DNA from: GH45 sp046704385
GTDB taxonomy: Bacteria > Bacteroidota > Bacteroidia > Bacteroidales > SZUA-534
Direction of reading: 5' to 3'
DNA length: 64,000 nt
Assembly: GCA_046704385.1 (NCBI GenBank)
Contig: JBJKSB010000038.1
Coordinates: 1 to 64,000, forward strand
Shown in pieces: positions 34,950-44,668 of the stretch (its first letter is position 1; the number at the start of each line of letters is the position of its first letter). The notes under the pieces are model-generated. The model was not told the DNA's origin. It saw nothing but the letters and a program-made list of their open reading frames with translations, and searched no databases. A program made the translations under genes and the position numbers.

Positions 34950-36998
34950 GTGAAGATCAATACAATATACAAACAGCTTTTATTAAACATAGTTATACCG
35001 GTAATTATTGGTTTCTTAATAATTGGTATATTCAGCTACCGAAATACAAAAACCATTTTACGCGTACATAACGAAACCGAACAAAATTTTATTTACGACG
35101 AAATCCGATCGTTCATTGAACTTCAGTTTGTGGCATTGTCAATTATTGAAGAGCCCCTGAATAAACAAATGCAAGAATATAGTGATAAACTGGTAAACAA
35201 TTATTTTGCTAATACATTTAATATTGAAAACGCTGATTTAAATGCCATTCGGAAAAAATTAGGAATGAATGCAAATCAGGTTGACCTGTATGTCATAAAT
35301 CATGATGGGATTGTTGTTAACACAACCTTTCGTGAGGACTTATATATTAATTTCTTTAGTTTTAGTGAAGCTCACAAACAGTACCTTTTGAATGTTTTTC
35401 AGAGTGGCAAATTCGACAGTCCGAAATTTTTCTTTGAACATAAGACTAAACGGTATAAAAAATATAGCTATCAACCCACTCTTGACGGTAAATATATAAT
35501 TGAAATAGGTATTTACAGTACACAAGCTGATAAGATATATGATTATATGATCAGCCATTTGGAAAAAATTCCCCAGAAAAAGCCAAATTTAGTTTCGGTT
35601 GATTTATTTTTCCTGGCATCAGGTACACCTTACCCGTTAAACCTTCGTCATGAATTTATTCCGGAACACCTGTCCACAATACCTGATTTGGTAAAAGGAA
35701 AAGTTATAACTGTACCTTATGAAAAGGATAAAAAGAATTACATCAATTATACCTATTTTTATTTACCCGATTCGGTACCCAAAATTTTTAACGGAAATAT
35801 AATTCGAATTGCGAACGACACCTCATCGCAAATGAAATTTATTCAACATGAGAAAGTTAAAATAACCCTAATCTTAATACTCTCATTAATCCTGGTATTT
35901 GTACTCATTAATTACCGATCAAAAACCATTGTTGAACCTATTCACCACTTAATTTATAAAACCAAAATAATTGCAAATGGTAATTACCACGAAAGAGTAA
36001 CGGTTGAAGGCAATAACGAAATATCGATTCTTTCAGAGTACTTCAATAAAATGGTGAACAATATTGAAGAAAGAAATAACCAGATTGAAGAACAGTCTGA
36101 GTTCCTGTATCAATCAAACCGTAAATTGACCGAAGCCTATAAACTGCTTGATCATCAAAAGAGCCTGATAGAAAACAAACAGGACGATTTGACCGCCAGT
36201 ATCAGTTACGCTCAAAGAATCCAGGAATCGCTTTTACCACGACCCGAGGAATTTAATAAATTGTTTCAGGAGTCGTTTTTATACTTCCTGCCCCGCGACA
36301 TTGTAAGCGGCGATTTTTATTGGTTTTCACGGATTAAAAACAAAATTATTGTGGTGGCCTCCGACTGTACCGGTCATGGAGTACCGGGAGCATTTATGAG
36401 TATGGTTGGTATGACTATTTTAAATCACCTGGTAAATTATGAACATATTGATGACCCGGCTCAAATTCTTTCCAGACTTGATGCAGAAATATGCGACCTG
36501 CTAATATATAATAATCCTAAAGAGCAAAGGTTTGAAGGCATGGATTCAGCCATAGTTAGTATTGACCTTGAAGAGAATATAATGAAATTTGCCAGCGCCC
36601 AGCGTCCGCTGATTCTAATTCGAAATGGTGAAGCGCTGACCTATAAGGGCAGTATTTACCCCATTGGCGAATATTACGATAATATCCAGAAAATATTTAC
36701 CAATACAAAAATTCCGCTGGAAGAAAACGACCAGATTTATTTATTTTCTGATGGATATACCTCCCAATTTGAAGAAACAGGAGTTAAAAAATTCAATTAC
36801 AGACGATTCAGAAAATTATTGACAGATATTAATCAACGACCTTTAAAGGAACAGCCTGCCATTCTTCATCGCACCTTTGATGCATGGAAAGGATCCAGTG
36901 AACAAATAGATGATATTATGGTGTTGGGTTTTAAATATACTTTCAATAAAATTCGTAAAACCATTTCAGCTAAAGATGTCATTGAAAATTCCATCTAA
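34950..36998 (+). CDS. Membrane receptor with SpoIIE-type PP2C phosphatase domain
   Basis: 682 residues, GTG start. A transmembrane helix (about 9-28), an extracytoplasmic sensor of about 275 residues, a second helix (about 308-327), a HAMP segment, a coiled coil and a PP2C/SpoIIE phosphatase domain (about 425-665). Metal-binding blocks are present: DIVSGDFYW, ASDCTGHGVPGAFMS, GMDSAIVSID, FSDGYT and QIDDIMVLG. It should dephosphorylate a serine/threonine-phosphorylated partner, usually an anti-anti-sigma-type STAS protein, in response to an envelope signal. A close paralogue lies at 41242-43305. Partner genes are not adjacent. Confidence 0.88.
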   Translation: MKINTIYKQLLLNIVIPVIIGFLIIGIFSYRNTKTILRVHNETEQNFIYDEIRSFIELQFVALSIIEEPLNKQMQEYSDKLVNNYFANTFNIENADLNAIRKKLGMNANQVDLYVINHDGIVVNTTFREDLYINFFSFSEAHKQYLLNVFQSGKFDSPKFFFEHKTKRYKKYSYQPTLDGKYIIEIGIYSTQADKIYDYMISHLEKIPQKKPNLVSVDLFFLASGTPYPLNLRHEFIPEHLSTIPDLVKGKVITVPYEKDKKNYINYTYFYLPDSVPKIFNGNIIRIANDTSSQMKFIQHEKVKITLILILSLILVFVLINYRSKTIVEPIHHLIYKTKIIANGNYHERVTVEGNNEISILSEYFNKMVNNIEERNNQIEEQSEFLYQSNRKLTEAYKLLDHQKSLIENKQDDLTASISYAQRIQESLLPRPEEFNKLFQESFLYFLPRDIVSGDFYWFSRIKNKIIVVASDCTGHGVPGAFMSMVGMTILNHLVNYEHIDDPAQILSRLDAEICDLLIYNNPKEQRFEGMDSAIVSIDLEENIMKFASAQRPLILIRNGEALTYKGSIYPIGEYYDNIQKIFTNTKIPLEENDQIYLFSDGYTSQFEETGVKKFNYRRFRKLLTDINQRPLKEQPAILHRTFDAWKGSSEQIDDIMVLGFKYTFNKIRKTISAKDVIENSI

Positions 36999-37225
36999 TA
37001 GCATTTCAAAATTATCTTGGATCTTTAATTTATATATCTTTTTGATTTAGAATCAATTAGTTCAGTTTTATTGGTGTATTTTTTACAATCATGCAACAAT
37101 ATAAAACAGTTGTAAAAAAGATATACGGATTATTTGAATAAAATAGCGCTAACTATTAAAGGTATAAAATAATATCAGAAATCTCAGTTTAACATGGTAT
37201 TGAGTATTAAAACAGTCCTGGTGTT

Positions 37226-38035
37226 TTAATCGTATTTTTCTTCCTGACCAAGTATCTCTTTTGCGTGATTATATTCAGCTACCGGATCAATATCGAGGTA
37301 TTTGGTTAAAAATCTCACACCTATATAAAAAGGAATGGTATCGAGTAAAGCCGCAACCATCTTAAACATATAGTTTGAAACAATTAATATTACCAGGAAA
37401 CCAAAAACAGTTTCACCTTCAGGAATAACAATAGCTTTAGCAAAAAAATAAGTAATCAGAACTACTGAAATGGAGTCCACCATTTGGCTGGTTAATGTTG
37501 ATCCGTTATTTCGAAGCCACAACATTTTGCCTTTGGTTAATTTTTTTAATGCATGAAACAAACTCACATCAACAAATTGAGCCGTTAGGTAAGCAATCAT
37601 TGAAGCTCCGGTAGCACCAAAAGTAAGCTTTCGGATGGCAAAAAACACAAAATCGCGATCATCTGTTGCAGGAAGGCCTGTTGAAGGTAAAATATCAGGA
37701 AAAGGGGGCAGTTTACCTCCCACCCAAACAATAAATAACACCCAAAAATTCAGCATTAACCCAACCCACACAACCATGTTTGCTCTTTTCCTGCCAAAAA
37801 ATTCACTAATAAAATCGGTACATAAAAAGGTAATTGGGTACGGTAGAACTCCAATAAATAAAAAAAATGGTATTTCAAAACCTCCCCATTTAAATGACAG
37901 GTCAATTAACCGGGAAATTCCCAAAATATTCAACATGGCCAGTGAGCCTAAAAATAAGCCACTTAAAACCACAAAAACAATCTCGCGCCTTACAACATAT
38001 TTGGCATCCGGGCTCGATACATCAGGTTCAAACAT
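37226..38035 (-). CDS. yhhQ: Queuosine precursor transporter (VUT family, YhhQ)
   Basis: 269 residues, six or more membrane helices. Signature blocks FIGVLPYPITFLCTDFISEFFGRKRAN, TFGATGASMIAYLTAQFVDVSLFHALK and LRNNGSTLTSQMVDSISVVLITYF match the vitamin-uptake-transporter/YhhQ family, which imports preQ0 or preQ1 for tRNA queuosine. It is a lone minus-strand gene between the signalling genes. Confidence 0.92.
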   Translation of the reverse strand: MFEPDVSSPDAKYVVRREIVFVVLSGLFLGSLAMLNILGISRLIDLSFKWGGFEIPFFLFIGVLPYPITFLCTDFISEFFGRKRANMVVWVGLMLNFWVLFIVWVGGKLPPFPDILPSTGLPATDDRDFVFFAIRKLTFGATGASMIAYLTAQFVDVSLFHALKKLTKGKMLWLRNNGSTLTSQMVDSISVVLITYFFAKAIVIPEGETVFGFLVILIVSNYMFKMVAALLDTIPFYIGVRFLTKYLDIDPVAEYNHAKEILGQEEKYD

Positions 38036-38158
38036 AATACAACATCAGGGTTCAGCACCCAAATTTAAAAAAATTAAACTATTTACCAATAATTAATTTA
38101 AATTCATGCCAAAGACTAAAAGGATTGAATTAATTTCATAAATTAGCGGACTGATGCC

Positions 38159-41100
38159 ATGATTAGAAATTTAAAAGTATTCAAAAGCCTTAATATTGAG
38201 GCAAATGAAGTAACTCCGGTATTATTATTTATTGCTCAATCCGTTTTTATTGGAATATTTTATGGAGCATTTGATATTGGAGCCCATACCCTATTTCTAA
38301 AAACCTACCCTGAAGATATGATTCCCAAAGCCTATATAATATCAGGGATCATCGGTATTTTACTAACATCGGTATTTTCACAACTCCAAAGCAAAATACA
38401 ATTCTCAAAACTTGCCAACCGTACATTTCTTTTTATTTCGTTAATAACAATTTTAATCCGGGTATTTTTTGAAATAACCCAGGCCAATTGGACCGTATTT
38501 GTAGTTTTTATTTTACTGGGGCCGTTAAACATTCTGGCAATTTTATCTTTTTGGGGTACTATTGGTCGTATATTTAATTTGCGTCAGGGTAAAAGACTTT
38601 TCGGCATCATAGATTCAGGCCAGGTATTCGGAATAATAATAAGCAGTTATGCCATTCCACTTATCATAGATTATATGCACGGTACAAAAAATCTGCTCGT
38701 AATTTGTGCTATAAGTGTCATTATAGCTATGATTATTGAAATGTTGATTGTACGTAAATATAAAATTGATGTAACAAGCGACAACGAAGATACAAAAGAG
38801 GAAGATGCAGGCGAAAGAGAACAGGTTAAAATAAAAGATTTTGCTAAAGATCCTTACATTCTTTATATGGCACTGTTTGTGATTTTTTCAATGTTTGCTG
38901 CCTTTTTTGTTCAATATTCATTCCTGGTTGTTACCAATGAAAAATATCCGGTTGAGGACGATCTGGCTAAATACCTCGGATTTTTTACCGGTTCCATGAT
39001 GATTTTTACCTTTATAATTAAAACATTTGTTTACAGTAAACTTATGAAAACCTACGGCCTGAAAATAAGTTTATTGCTATCATCGTTACTTTTAGCCCTT
39101 TTTACAGGAATTGCAATAGTTATTGGCTACGTGAGCGGATTCGATAAAGCCGCCCCGGGTTTTATCTATTTCTTCCTGTTTATTTCAATGGGAAAATTGT
39201 TTAACAAAACACTTAAAGATGCCCTGGAAGTACCTGCATTTAAATTATTGTATCAATCGCTCCGAAAAGCAATACGATTCGATGTTCAGGCAAAAATTGA
39301 CGGAACAATCAACGAAATTTCTGCCTTAACCTCAGGAATATTATTAAGTGTGCTGGGGGCCCTTGCTTTTATTAAGCTGATACATTTTTCAGTTTTCCTG
39401 TTTGCCCTGCTAATTATCTGGTCGCTCATTACATTTAAATTATATCGTGAATACCGAAACAGTCTTGAAAGAGCTTTGAAGCAGGATATAGAGGATTCTG
39501 AGGAAGACGAAGAAAAAAATCCATTATTACGTTCATTTGAGCATTTATTAAACCAAAAAGAAAAATTTATTATAAAGCTTGATCATTTAAGGAACTATCT
39601 TCCATTAAAATATATCGATACTTTAAAAGCATTAATCTATAAATATCCGCCGGATAAACTTGATTTTCTGAATTTTCAGCATCTATCTGAAATCCTGCTT
39701 TTAAATATTGCCGGTAATAACAACATGCCTGACAGCTGGAAAAACTATATTGAAAACGAATTTAAGCATAAACCTATTGAAAACGCTTCTATAAAAGATA
39801 TTGGAATTTTATTTTCATCAGGAAACCTGAATAAAATAAACTCAGCATTTCAATACCTTAGTTCAAAAAGCACCAAAGAGAACCTGACCTTGCTTGGAGG
39901 ATTGCTTCGGTATCCGAATATTGAAGTTCAGAACCTGAGTATAAGAATTTCAGGCTCACTCCACGAATATGAATTAATAAATACCCTGGTTGAATTTATA
40001 GACTCAAAATACTTGTTTTCATCAGCATTAATTTCGTTGCTACAACTGGGCAAAAGCAGTGTTAAAAATCTGATTCAAATGTTCTATAAATCAGATATTA
40101 GCTTAAATACCCAATTGGCCTTAATTAGTTTAATAGGTAAATACAAATCAAAAGAAAGCATCAATTTTTTACTGGAAAATATTACGCACCACCGAAAAGA
40201 TATCAGATCTATTGTAATCACATGCTTAAAAGAACTCGATTTCCAACCTGGTGAGCCTGAATTACCTAAAATGTATCATTCCATAACAGAAGCATCACAA
40301 AATGTGGCGTGGGATGTTTCTGCTTTAGCGTCGTTAGACTCATCATACGATGATCATCCGCTTGAAAAGGCTTTACATTATGAGTTTTTGCAACATCAAA
40401 AAGACCTGATCGATCTGTTATATTTAACCTTTGACTCCACTTCGGTTCAGCATGTTCAGGATTATTTAAACAGTGAAACAACTGAAAGTATTAGTTATGC
40501 CTTAGAGTTATTTGATCTTTTTCTGGCCGAGGAAATTAAACCCATGATTTTAGCAGTATTTGAGGACATGCCCCTCGATGATAAAACCAGGCTCTTTGAA
40601 AATTTCTTCCCGGTTGAAATTATGTCGGTGCAGGAATTATTACTAAATATTATAAACCGCGATCCAAATCTGATTTCGAAGGAAACAAAAAAAGCTGCCC
40701 TCATTGAATATACAAACCTTTTTAAGGAAGTGACCAATGATTTAGTGGCGCAGCTTTTCAATCCTGTTGTTGAACTACAAATAACAGCTGCTGTGGTTGT
40801 CAACCAATTACAACCGGAAAAAATCAATCAGGTAAAGCCAAGAATGGAACAGGATATCCAGAAAAATCTTGAAAAAGTAAACAACTACAAAGAAATTTCA
40901 GGCACATTATTTCAAATTGATGATTTAATAAAGAAAGAATTTTCGATTGATAGCCATGAATTTGCCGACTTATCGGAATATCTTTCGTTCAGGAAAGAAC
41001 CTGAACCACATTTTTTTAACATTAATAATTACCTAACTAATTATTTTGTATTTTTGATACCAAACCAGGCAGGTGGAGCCCAGACAAACATGAATAAAAT

Positions 41101-41242
41101 TTATATTGATAAAATAAACCAGAATGAAAATAATATACCAACAGAGATTGAGTTTTTTGTTGGCATAGAAAAACAACTGATGGAAAAATTGGTTTTAACC
41201 AACCCAAAGGTTGTTCAGAATTTATTAAACACAATTGAATAA
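38159..41242 (+). CDS. Nucleotide-transporter (NTT/TLC)-like membrane protein fused to HEAT repeats
   Basis: 1,027 residues. About twelve hydrophobic helices fill residues 15-440, with ADP/ATP-carrier-like features (FYGAFDIGAHTLFLKTYPEDMIPKAYIISGI; FWGTIGRIFNLRQGKRLFGIIDSGQVFG; LRKAIRFDVQAKIDGTINEISALTSG). From about 465 the protein is soluble and helical, with HEAT-like repeats (IEVQNLSIRISGSLHEYELINTLVEFI; KSKESINFLLENITHHRKDIRSIVITCLKEL). Classical NTT proteins stop after the membrane part. The HEAT part could be a scaffold or regulator. It is the first of seven tightly spaced genes; its stop overlaps the next ATG (TAATG). Confidence 0.75.
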   Translation: MIRNLKVFKSLNIEANEVTPVLLFIAQSVFIGIFYGAFDIGAHTLFLKTYPEDMIPKAYIISGIIGILLTSVFSQLQSKIQFSKLANRTFLFISLITILIRVFFEITQANWTVFVVFILLGPLNILAILSFWGTIGRIFNLRQGKRLFGIIDSGQVFGIIISSYAIPLIIDYMHGTKNLLVICAISVIIAMIIEMLIVRKYKIDVTSDNEDTKEEDAGEREQVKIKDFAKDPYILYMALFVIFSMFAAFFVQYSFLVVTNEKYPVEDDLAKYLGFFTGSMMIFTFIIKTFVYSKLMKTYGLKISLLLSSLLLALFTGIAIVIGYVSGFDKAAPGFIYFFLFISMGKLFNKTLKDALEVPAFKLLYQSLRKAIRFDVQAKIDGTINEISALTSGILLSVLGALAFIKLIHFSVFLFALLIIWSLITFKLYREYRNSLERALKQDIEDSEEDEEKNPLLRSFEHLLNQKEKFIIKLDHLRNYLPLKYIDTLKALIYKYPPDKLDFLNFQHLSEILLLNIAGNNNMPDSWKNYIENEFKHKPIENASIKDIGILFSSGNLNKINSAFQYLSSKSTKENLTLLGGLLRYPNIEVQNLSIRISGSLHEYELINTLVEFIDSKYLFSSALISLLQLGKSSVKNLIQMFYKSDISLNTQLALISLIGKYKSKESINFLLENITHHRKDIRSIVITCLKELDFQPGEPELPKMYHSITEASQNVAWDVSALASLDSSYDDHPLEKALHYEFLQHQKDLIDLLYLTFDSTSVQHVQDYLNSETTESISYALELFDLFLAEEIKPMILAVFEDMPLDDKTRLFENFFPVEIMSVQELLLNIINRDPNLISKETKKAALIEYTNLFKEVTNDLVAQLFNPVVELQITAAVVVNQLQPEKINQVKPRMEQDIQKNLEKVNNYKEISGTLFQIDDLIKKEFSIDSHEFADLSEYLSFRKEPEPHFFNINNYLTNYFVFLIPNQAGGAQTNMNKIYIDKINQNENNIPTEIEFFVGIEKQLMEKLVLTNPKVVQNLLNTIE

Positions 41243-43305
41243 TGATCGATTTCCTTATGGCCGCCAAGCGAAGAACTACCATATTTAAACAGTTAATTCT
41301 GAATGTAATGATGCCACCCATTGTGGCTTTATTGATTCTTGGGGTTCTGAATTTCACCCATACAAAAACGATTCTTATTGATGCCAATAATGCCCGGAAT
41401 TATATTATTGGTGACGAGATTATTAAGGTTTTGGAATTTAATGATGTTGCACTCAATTTAGTGGAGGGCCGGCTTGATGAGAGAATGTCAAAATTAAGCG
41501 GCGAAATCAGACAATATGTTTCCAATATCCCTGATCTTGAAACCCTTGATCTGTCGAAAATACAGGAAAAATTTGGTATGAATCCCATAATGGAAGATAT
41601 CTATCTTATTAATCGCAATGGGATTGTAGTCAATACAACTTTTAAAGGTGATTTAGGACTTAATTTTTTTAGTTTTGGTGAAGAACATAAAAACCTGTTG
41701 CTAAATATTTTTAAAGAAGGGGTCTTCCATAAAGAACGTTTTACCATTGAGAATAAAACAAAACGTATTAAAAAATTCTCGTATGAGCCAACAAATGATG
41801 GCAAATACATTATTCAAATTGGTGTTTATTCTTCCGAAGCCGATGAAATAATAGATTTTATAAGGAATACTACAGTACAAATTACCAAGAAAAATGCCAC
41901 TCTTGATGATGTTCAGTTATTTATAATTGCCGATCAACCTTTTTCATTAAACAAAAATGCGAAACTGGCTAAAAGTGAGATATCTGTTTTAAATAAGGCC
42001 TTTATGAACCGCGATACCATATCCATTGACACCGTTGTTAACAAACGAAGGTTAAATTATCAGTACATTTTTATGGACCGGAAAAATACCGATCTGTACA
42101 AAGGTTCCGTAATACGAATAATTTCTGACCGTACCTCCGATTATAAATATCTTAAAAAGGAATTAATAAAGTTTATATCCATATTCTCATTAACCCTGAT
42201 TATTGTAATCCTCCTGATCTATATTAAAACCAAAGTAATAACCGATCCTATTAAGAAACTTGTTTCAAAAGTTAACCGGATAACACACGGCCACTTGAAC
42301 GAGCGTGCCGACGTTATCGGTAACAATGAAATTACAACGCTGTCAAAACAATTCAATCGGATGATTGAAGAACTTGAAAGCTACTATAATGAGTTGGAGC
42401 AAAAAGTTGAAGAGCGAACCAGGGAAATTCAACAACAAAAAGAGGAAATTGCTGCCCAGCGCGATGCCATTGAGGATCAAAGAAATATGTTAGCCGATAA
42501 AAATGAAAGCCTTGAGGATGCTTATAAAGAAATTCAGGCTCAAAAGAAACATATTACGGATAGCATTGTGTATGCCCAGCGTATTCAAAATGCCATTTTG
42601 CCTTCCGATGATCAAATAAATAAAATAGTACCTAACAATTTCATTTTCTATAAACCTAAAGATATTGTAAGTGGTGACTTCTACTGGGTTGACAAAAGTC
42701 AGGGTAAGGCAATAATAGCAGCTGTGGATTGTACCGGTCATGGTGTTCCTGGTGCATTTATGTCTATAATTGGAACCAACCAGCTTGACTATGCGGTTAA
42801 AACCATAAAAGCAAAACATGCCGGTGAAGTGCTCGATGCACTGAGCAGAGGCGTTGAACATGCGCTGAATCAGGAAACCGGACGAACCGTGGTTAAAGAT
42901 GGTATGGATATCTCAATCTGTCTGATTGATTATAAAAATATGGTACTGGAATTCGCCGGTGCCTATAATCCCTTGTATCTTGTCAGAAATGGTGAGATGG
43001 AAGTTTATAAGGCCGATAAATTTCCTATCGGTTCCATACTTGAATATCCTGACAGGGTTTATACCAACCATGTTATTGATATGAAGAAAGATGATATGTT
43101 TTACATTTTCTCAGATGGTTTTGCCGATCAATTTGGTGGACCAGCCGGAAGAAAATACATGTACAAGCATTTTCGTGAATTCTTATTAGGTATCGCCGAT
43201 CAGCCCCTTGACGTTCAAAGAAAGTTGATTGAAGAGGAAAATGAAAAATGGCGTGGCCACGAAACCCAGGTGGACGATATTATTGTTATAGGTATAAAAA
43301 TATAA
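41242..43305 (+). CDS. Second membrane receptor with SpoIIE-type PP2C phosphatase domain
   Basis: 687 residues, same design as the protein at 34950-36998: TM1, a sensor of about 270 residues (EDIYLINRNGIVVNTTFKGDLGLNFFSFGEEHK versus the matching block in the paralogue), TM2, HAMP (about 330-380), a long coiled coil with QQQKEEIAAQRDAIEDQR, and the phosphatase (DCTGHGVPGAFMSIIG, GMDISICLID, FSDGFADQFGG, QVDDIIVIG). The sensor is conserved, so both may detect a similar signal. ATG overlaps the preceding stop by one base. Confidence 0.88.
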   Translation: MIDFLMAAKRRTTIFKQLILNVMMPPIVALLILGVLNFTHTKTILIDANNARNYIIGDEIIKVLEFNDVALNLVEGRLDERMSKLSGEIRQYVSNIPDLETLDLSKIQEKFGMNPIMEDIYLINRNGIVVNTTFKGDLGLNFFSFGEEHKNLLLNIFKEGVFHKERFTIENKTKRIKKFSYEPTNDGKYIIQIGVYSSEADEIIDFIRNTTVQITKKNATLDDVQLFIIADQPFSLNKNAKLAKSEISVLNKAFMNRDTISIDTVVNKRRLNYQYIFMDRKNTDLYKGSVIRIISDRTSDYKYLKKELIKFISIFSLTLIIVILLIYIKTKVITDPIKKLVSKVNRITHGHLNERADVIGNNEITTLSKQFNRMIEELESYYNELEQKVEERTREIQQQKEEIAAQRDAIEDQRNMLADKNESLEDAYKEIQAQKKHITDSIVYAQRIQNAILPSDDQINKIVPNNFIFYKPKDIVSGDFYWVDKSQGKAIIAAVDCTGHGVPGAFMSIIGTNQLDYAVKTIKAKHAGEVLDALSRGVEHALNQETGRTVVKDGMDISICLIDYKNMVLEFAGAYNPLYLVRNGEMEVYKADKFPIGSILEYPDRVYTNHVIDMKKDDMFYIFSDGFADQFGGPAGRKYMYKHFREFLLGIADQPLDVQRKLIEEENEKWRGHETQVDDIIVIGIKI

Positions 43306-43311
43306 TGGTTG

Positions 43312-44655
43312 ATGAGGTTTAATATTAATACTCTTATTTTAAAAGGATTTGATAAGGATCAAACCCAATTTCTGTTGAATACCTTTGAATACCTGTCATC
43401 GATCTATAATATTGATAACCGTGTTACAACAATTGACACTTTGAATATTAGCCTTACTCACGATGATTTTTTAGTGCTGTTAATCGATGAGCTGTCATTA
43501 CAACAAATAGTAAACAATAGCAACAATCGTGAATTCTTTGTTAAAAAAGATTTCCGTAATAACCAGGTATTACTGATACTTGATGGAATAGATATCCAAA
43601 GTTTACCAGATTACATTCAGTATTTTCAAACATTTACCATAGTTGATGAGGCTTTAACTGATGATGATGATGAGATTTCAGCTGAAAAAAGAGAAATTAA
43701 ATCAAACCTGTTCGAAGTGGTAAATGATATGGTTCATTATATCAAACGGGTAAAATCGGGCACTCATGACGAAAAACTAACAGTTTACATTGGTCCGGCT
43801 GACGATAATACCACGCTTGAATATCAAAAAATTACGAGGGAATTATTACATCGTAATTATAATATCGTGCCTGAGGTATCAAACCCTTCGGCCAAAGAAT
43901 TGATCGATAATATTGAGTTTTTCAAAAATATGCTTCAATCAGCCGATCTTTCTATTCACTTTATCGGACATAATTCGTTACTAAATTACCCGGAGAAAAC
44001 TTCAACGGCGTTAAAAATCAATGAAATTGCAGCAAGTTTTTGCCAGACTTCAGATGGTGAACATCTTCAGCGAATTATTTATATTCCGGCCGAAAAATCG
44101 GATTCAAACTCCTTGTTGGGCCAGAAAATATTACAATTTAAAAGTAATACGCAAAGCTTATTTAATGCTGAACTCGTTCAAACACCCATCGAAAAATTTA
44201 AAGATATTGCTCTAAATAAATTGTCAGAACTTTCACAACCATTTAAACAAACCACTCTGGTTGACGAAATAGTCGATGATATTTATATTATGTATCCCCC
44301 TGGATATGAAAAGGATCTTGCACCTTATTTTGACTGGTTCGAAAAAAATAAAATTCCTTATAGCAAATCACAGGTAAAACTTGATCAGCTTGATTTGTTA
44401 AATTATCATCAGAAAAAATTGACCACCTGTAAAGGTGTGGCCATCTATAATGCAGGAAATAGCGAATGGTTGAAACGAAAATTAAGCGATGTAATAAAAT
44501 CACCCGGCTGGGGAAGAAAAAAACCGTTTGCTGTAAAGGCTATTCTTGGATTAAATCCAGAATCAGAATTAAATAATAAAGATAAGTCCTATATAATAAT
44601 TGATAATAATAATCTGCTTGAAAAAGATGAGTTTAAAAAGCTGCTAACTGAATAA
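43312..44655 (+). CDS. TIR-like / DUF4062-like multidomain protein
   Basis: 447 residues from the ATG at 43312. Three alpha/beta segments follow each other: about 1-125 (ending with FTIVDEALTD), 150-300 and 315-440. The middle one starts with LTVYIGPADDNTTLEYQKITRELLHRNYNIVPE and has ADLSIHFIGHN, the pattern of TIR-like/DUF4062 domains seen in NTPase-linked signalling proteins. The last (IYIMYPPGYEKDLAPYFDWFEKNKI; CKGVAIYNAG) looks similar. No clear NADase catalytic glutamate can be assigned from sequence alone, so it may be a non-enzymatic adaptor. It is sandwiched between the phosphatase receptor and the nSTAND NTPase, both within 13 bases. Confidence 0.6.
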   Translation: MRFNINTLILKGFDKDQTQFLLNTFEYLSSIYNIDNRVTTIDTLNISLTHDDFLVLLIDELSLQQIVNNSNNREFFVKKDFRNNQVLLILDGIDIQSLPDYIQYFQTFTIVDEALTDDDDEISAEKREIKSNLFEVVNDMVHYIKRVKSGTHDEKLTVYIGPADDNTTLEYQKITRELLHRNYNIVPEVSNPSAKELIDNIEFFKNMLQSADLSIHFIGHNSLLNYPEKTSTALKINEIAASFCQTSDGEHLQRIIYIPAEKSDSNSLLGQKILQFKSNTQSLFNAELVQTPIEKFKDIALNKLSELSQPFKQTTLVDEIVDDIYIMYPPGYEKDLAPYFDWFEKNKIPYSKSQVKLDQLDLLNYHQKKLTTCKGVAIYNAGNSEWLKRKLSDVIKSPGWGRKKPFAVKAILGLNPESELNNKDKSYIIIDNNNLLEKDEFKKLLTE

Positions 44656-44668
44656 ACCCAAAAATTAT

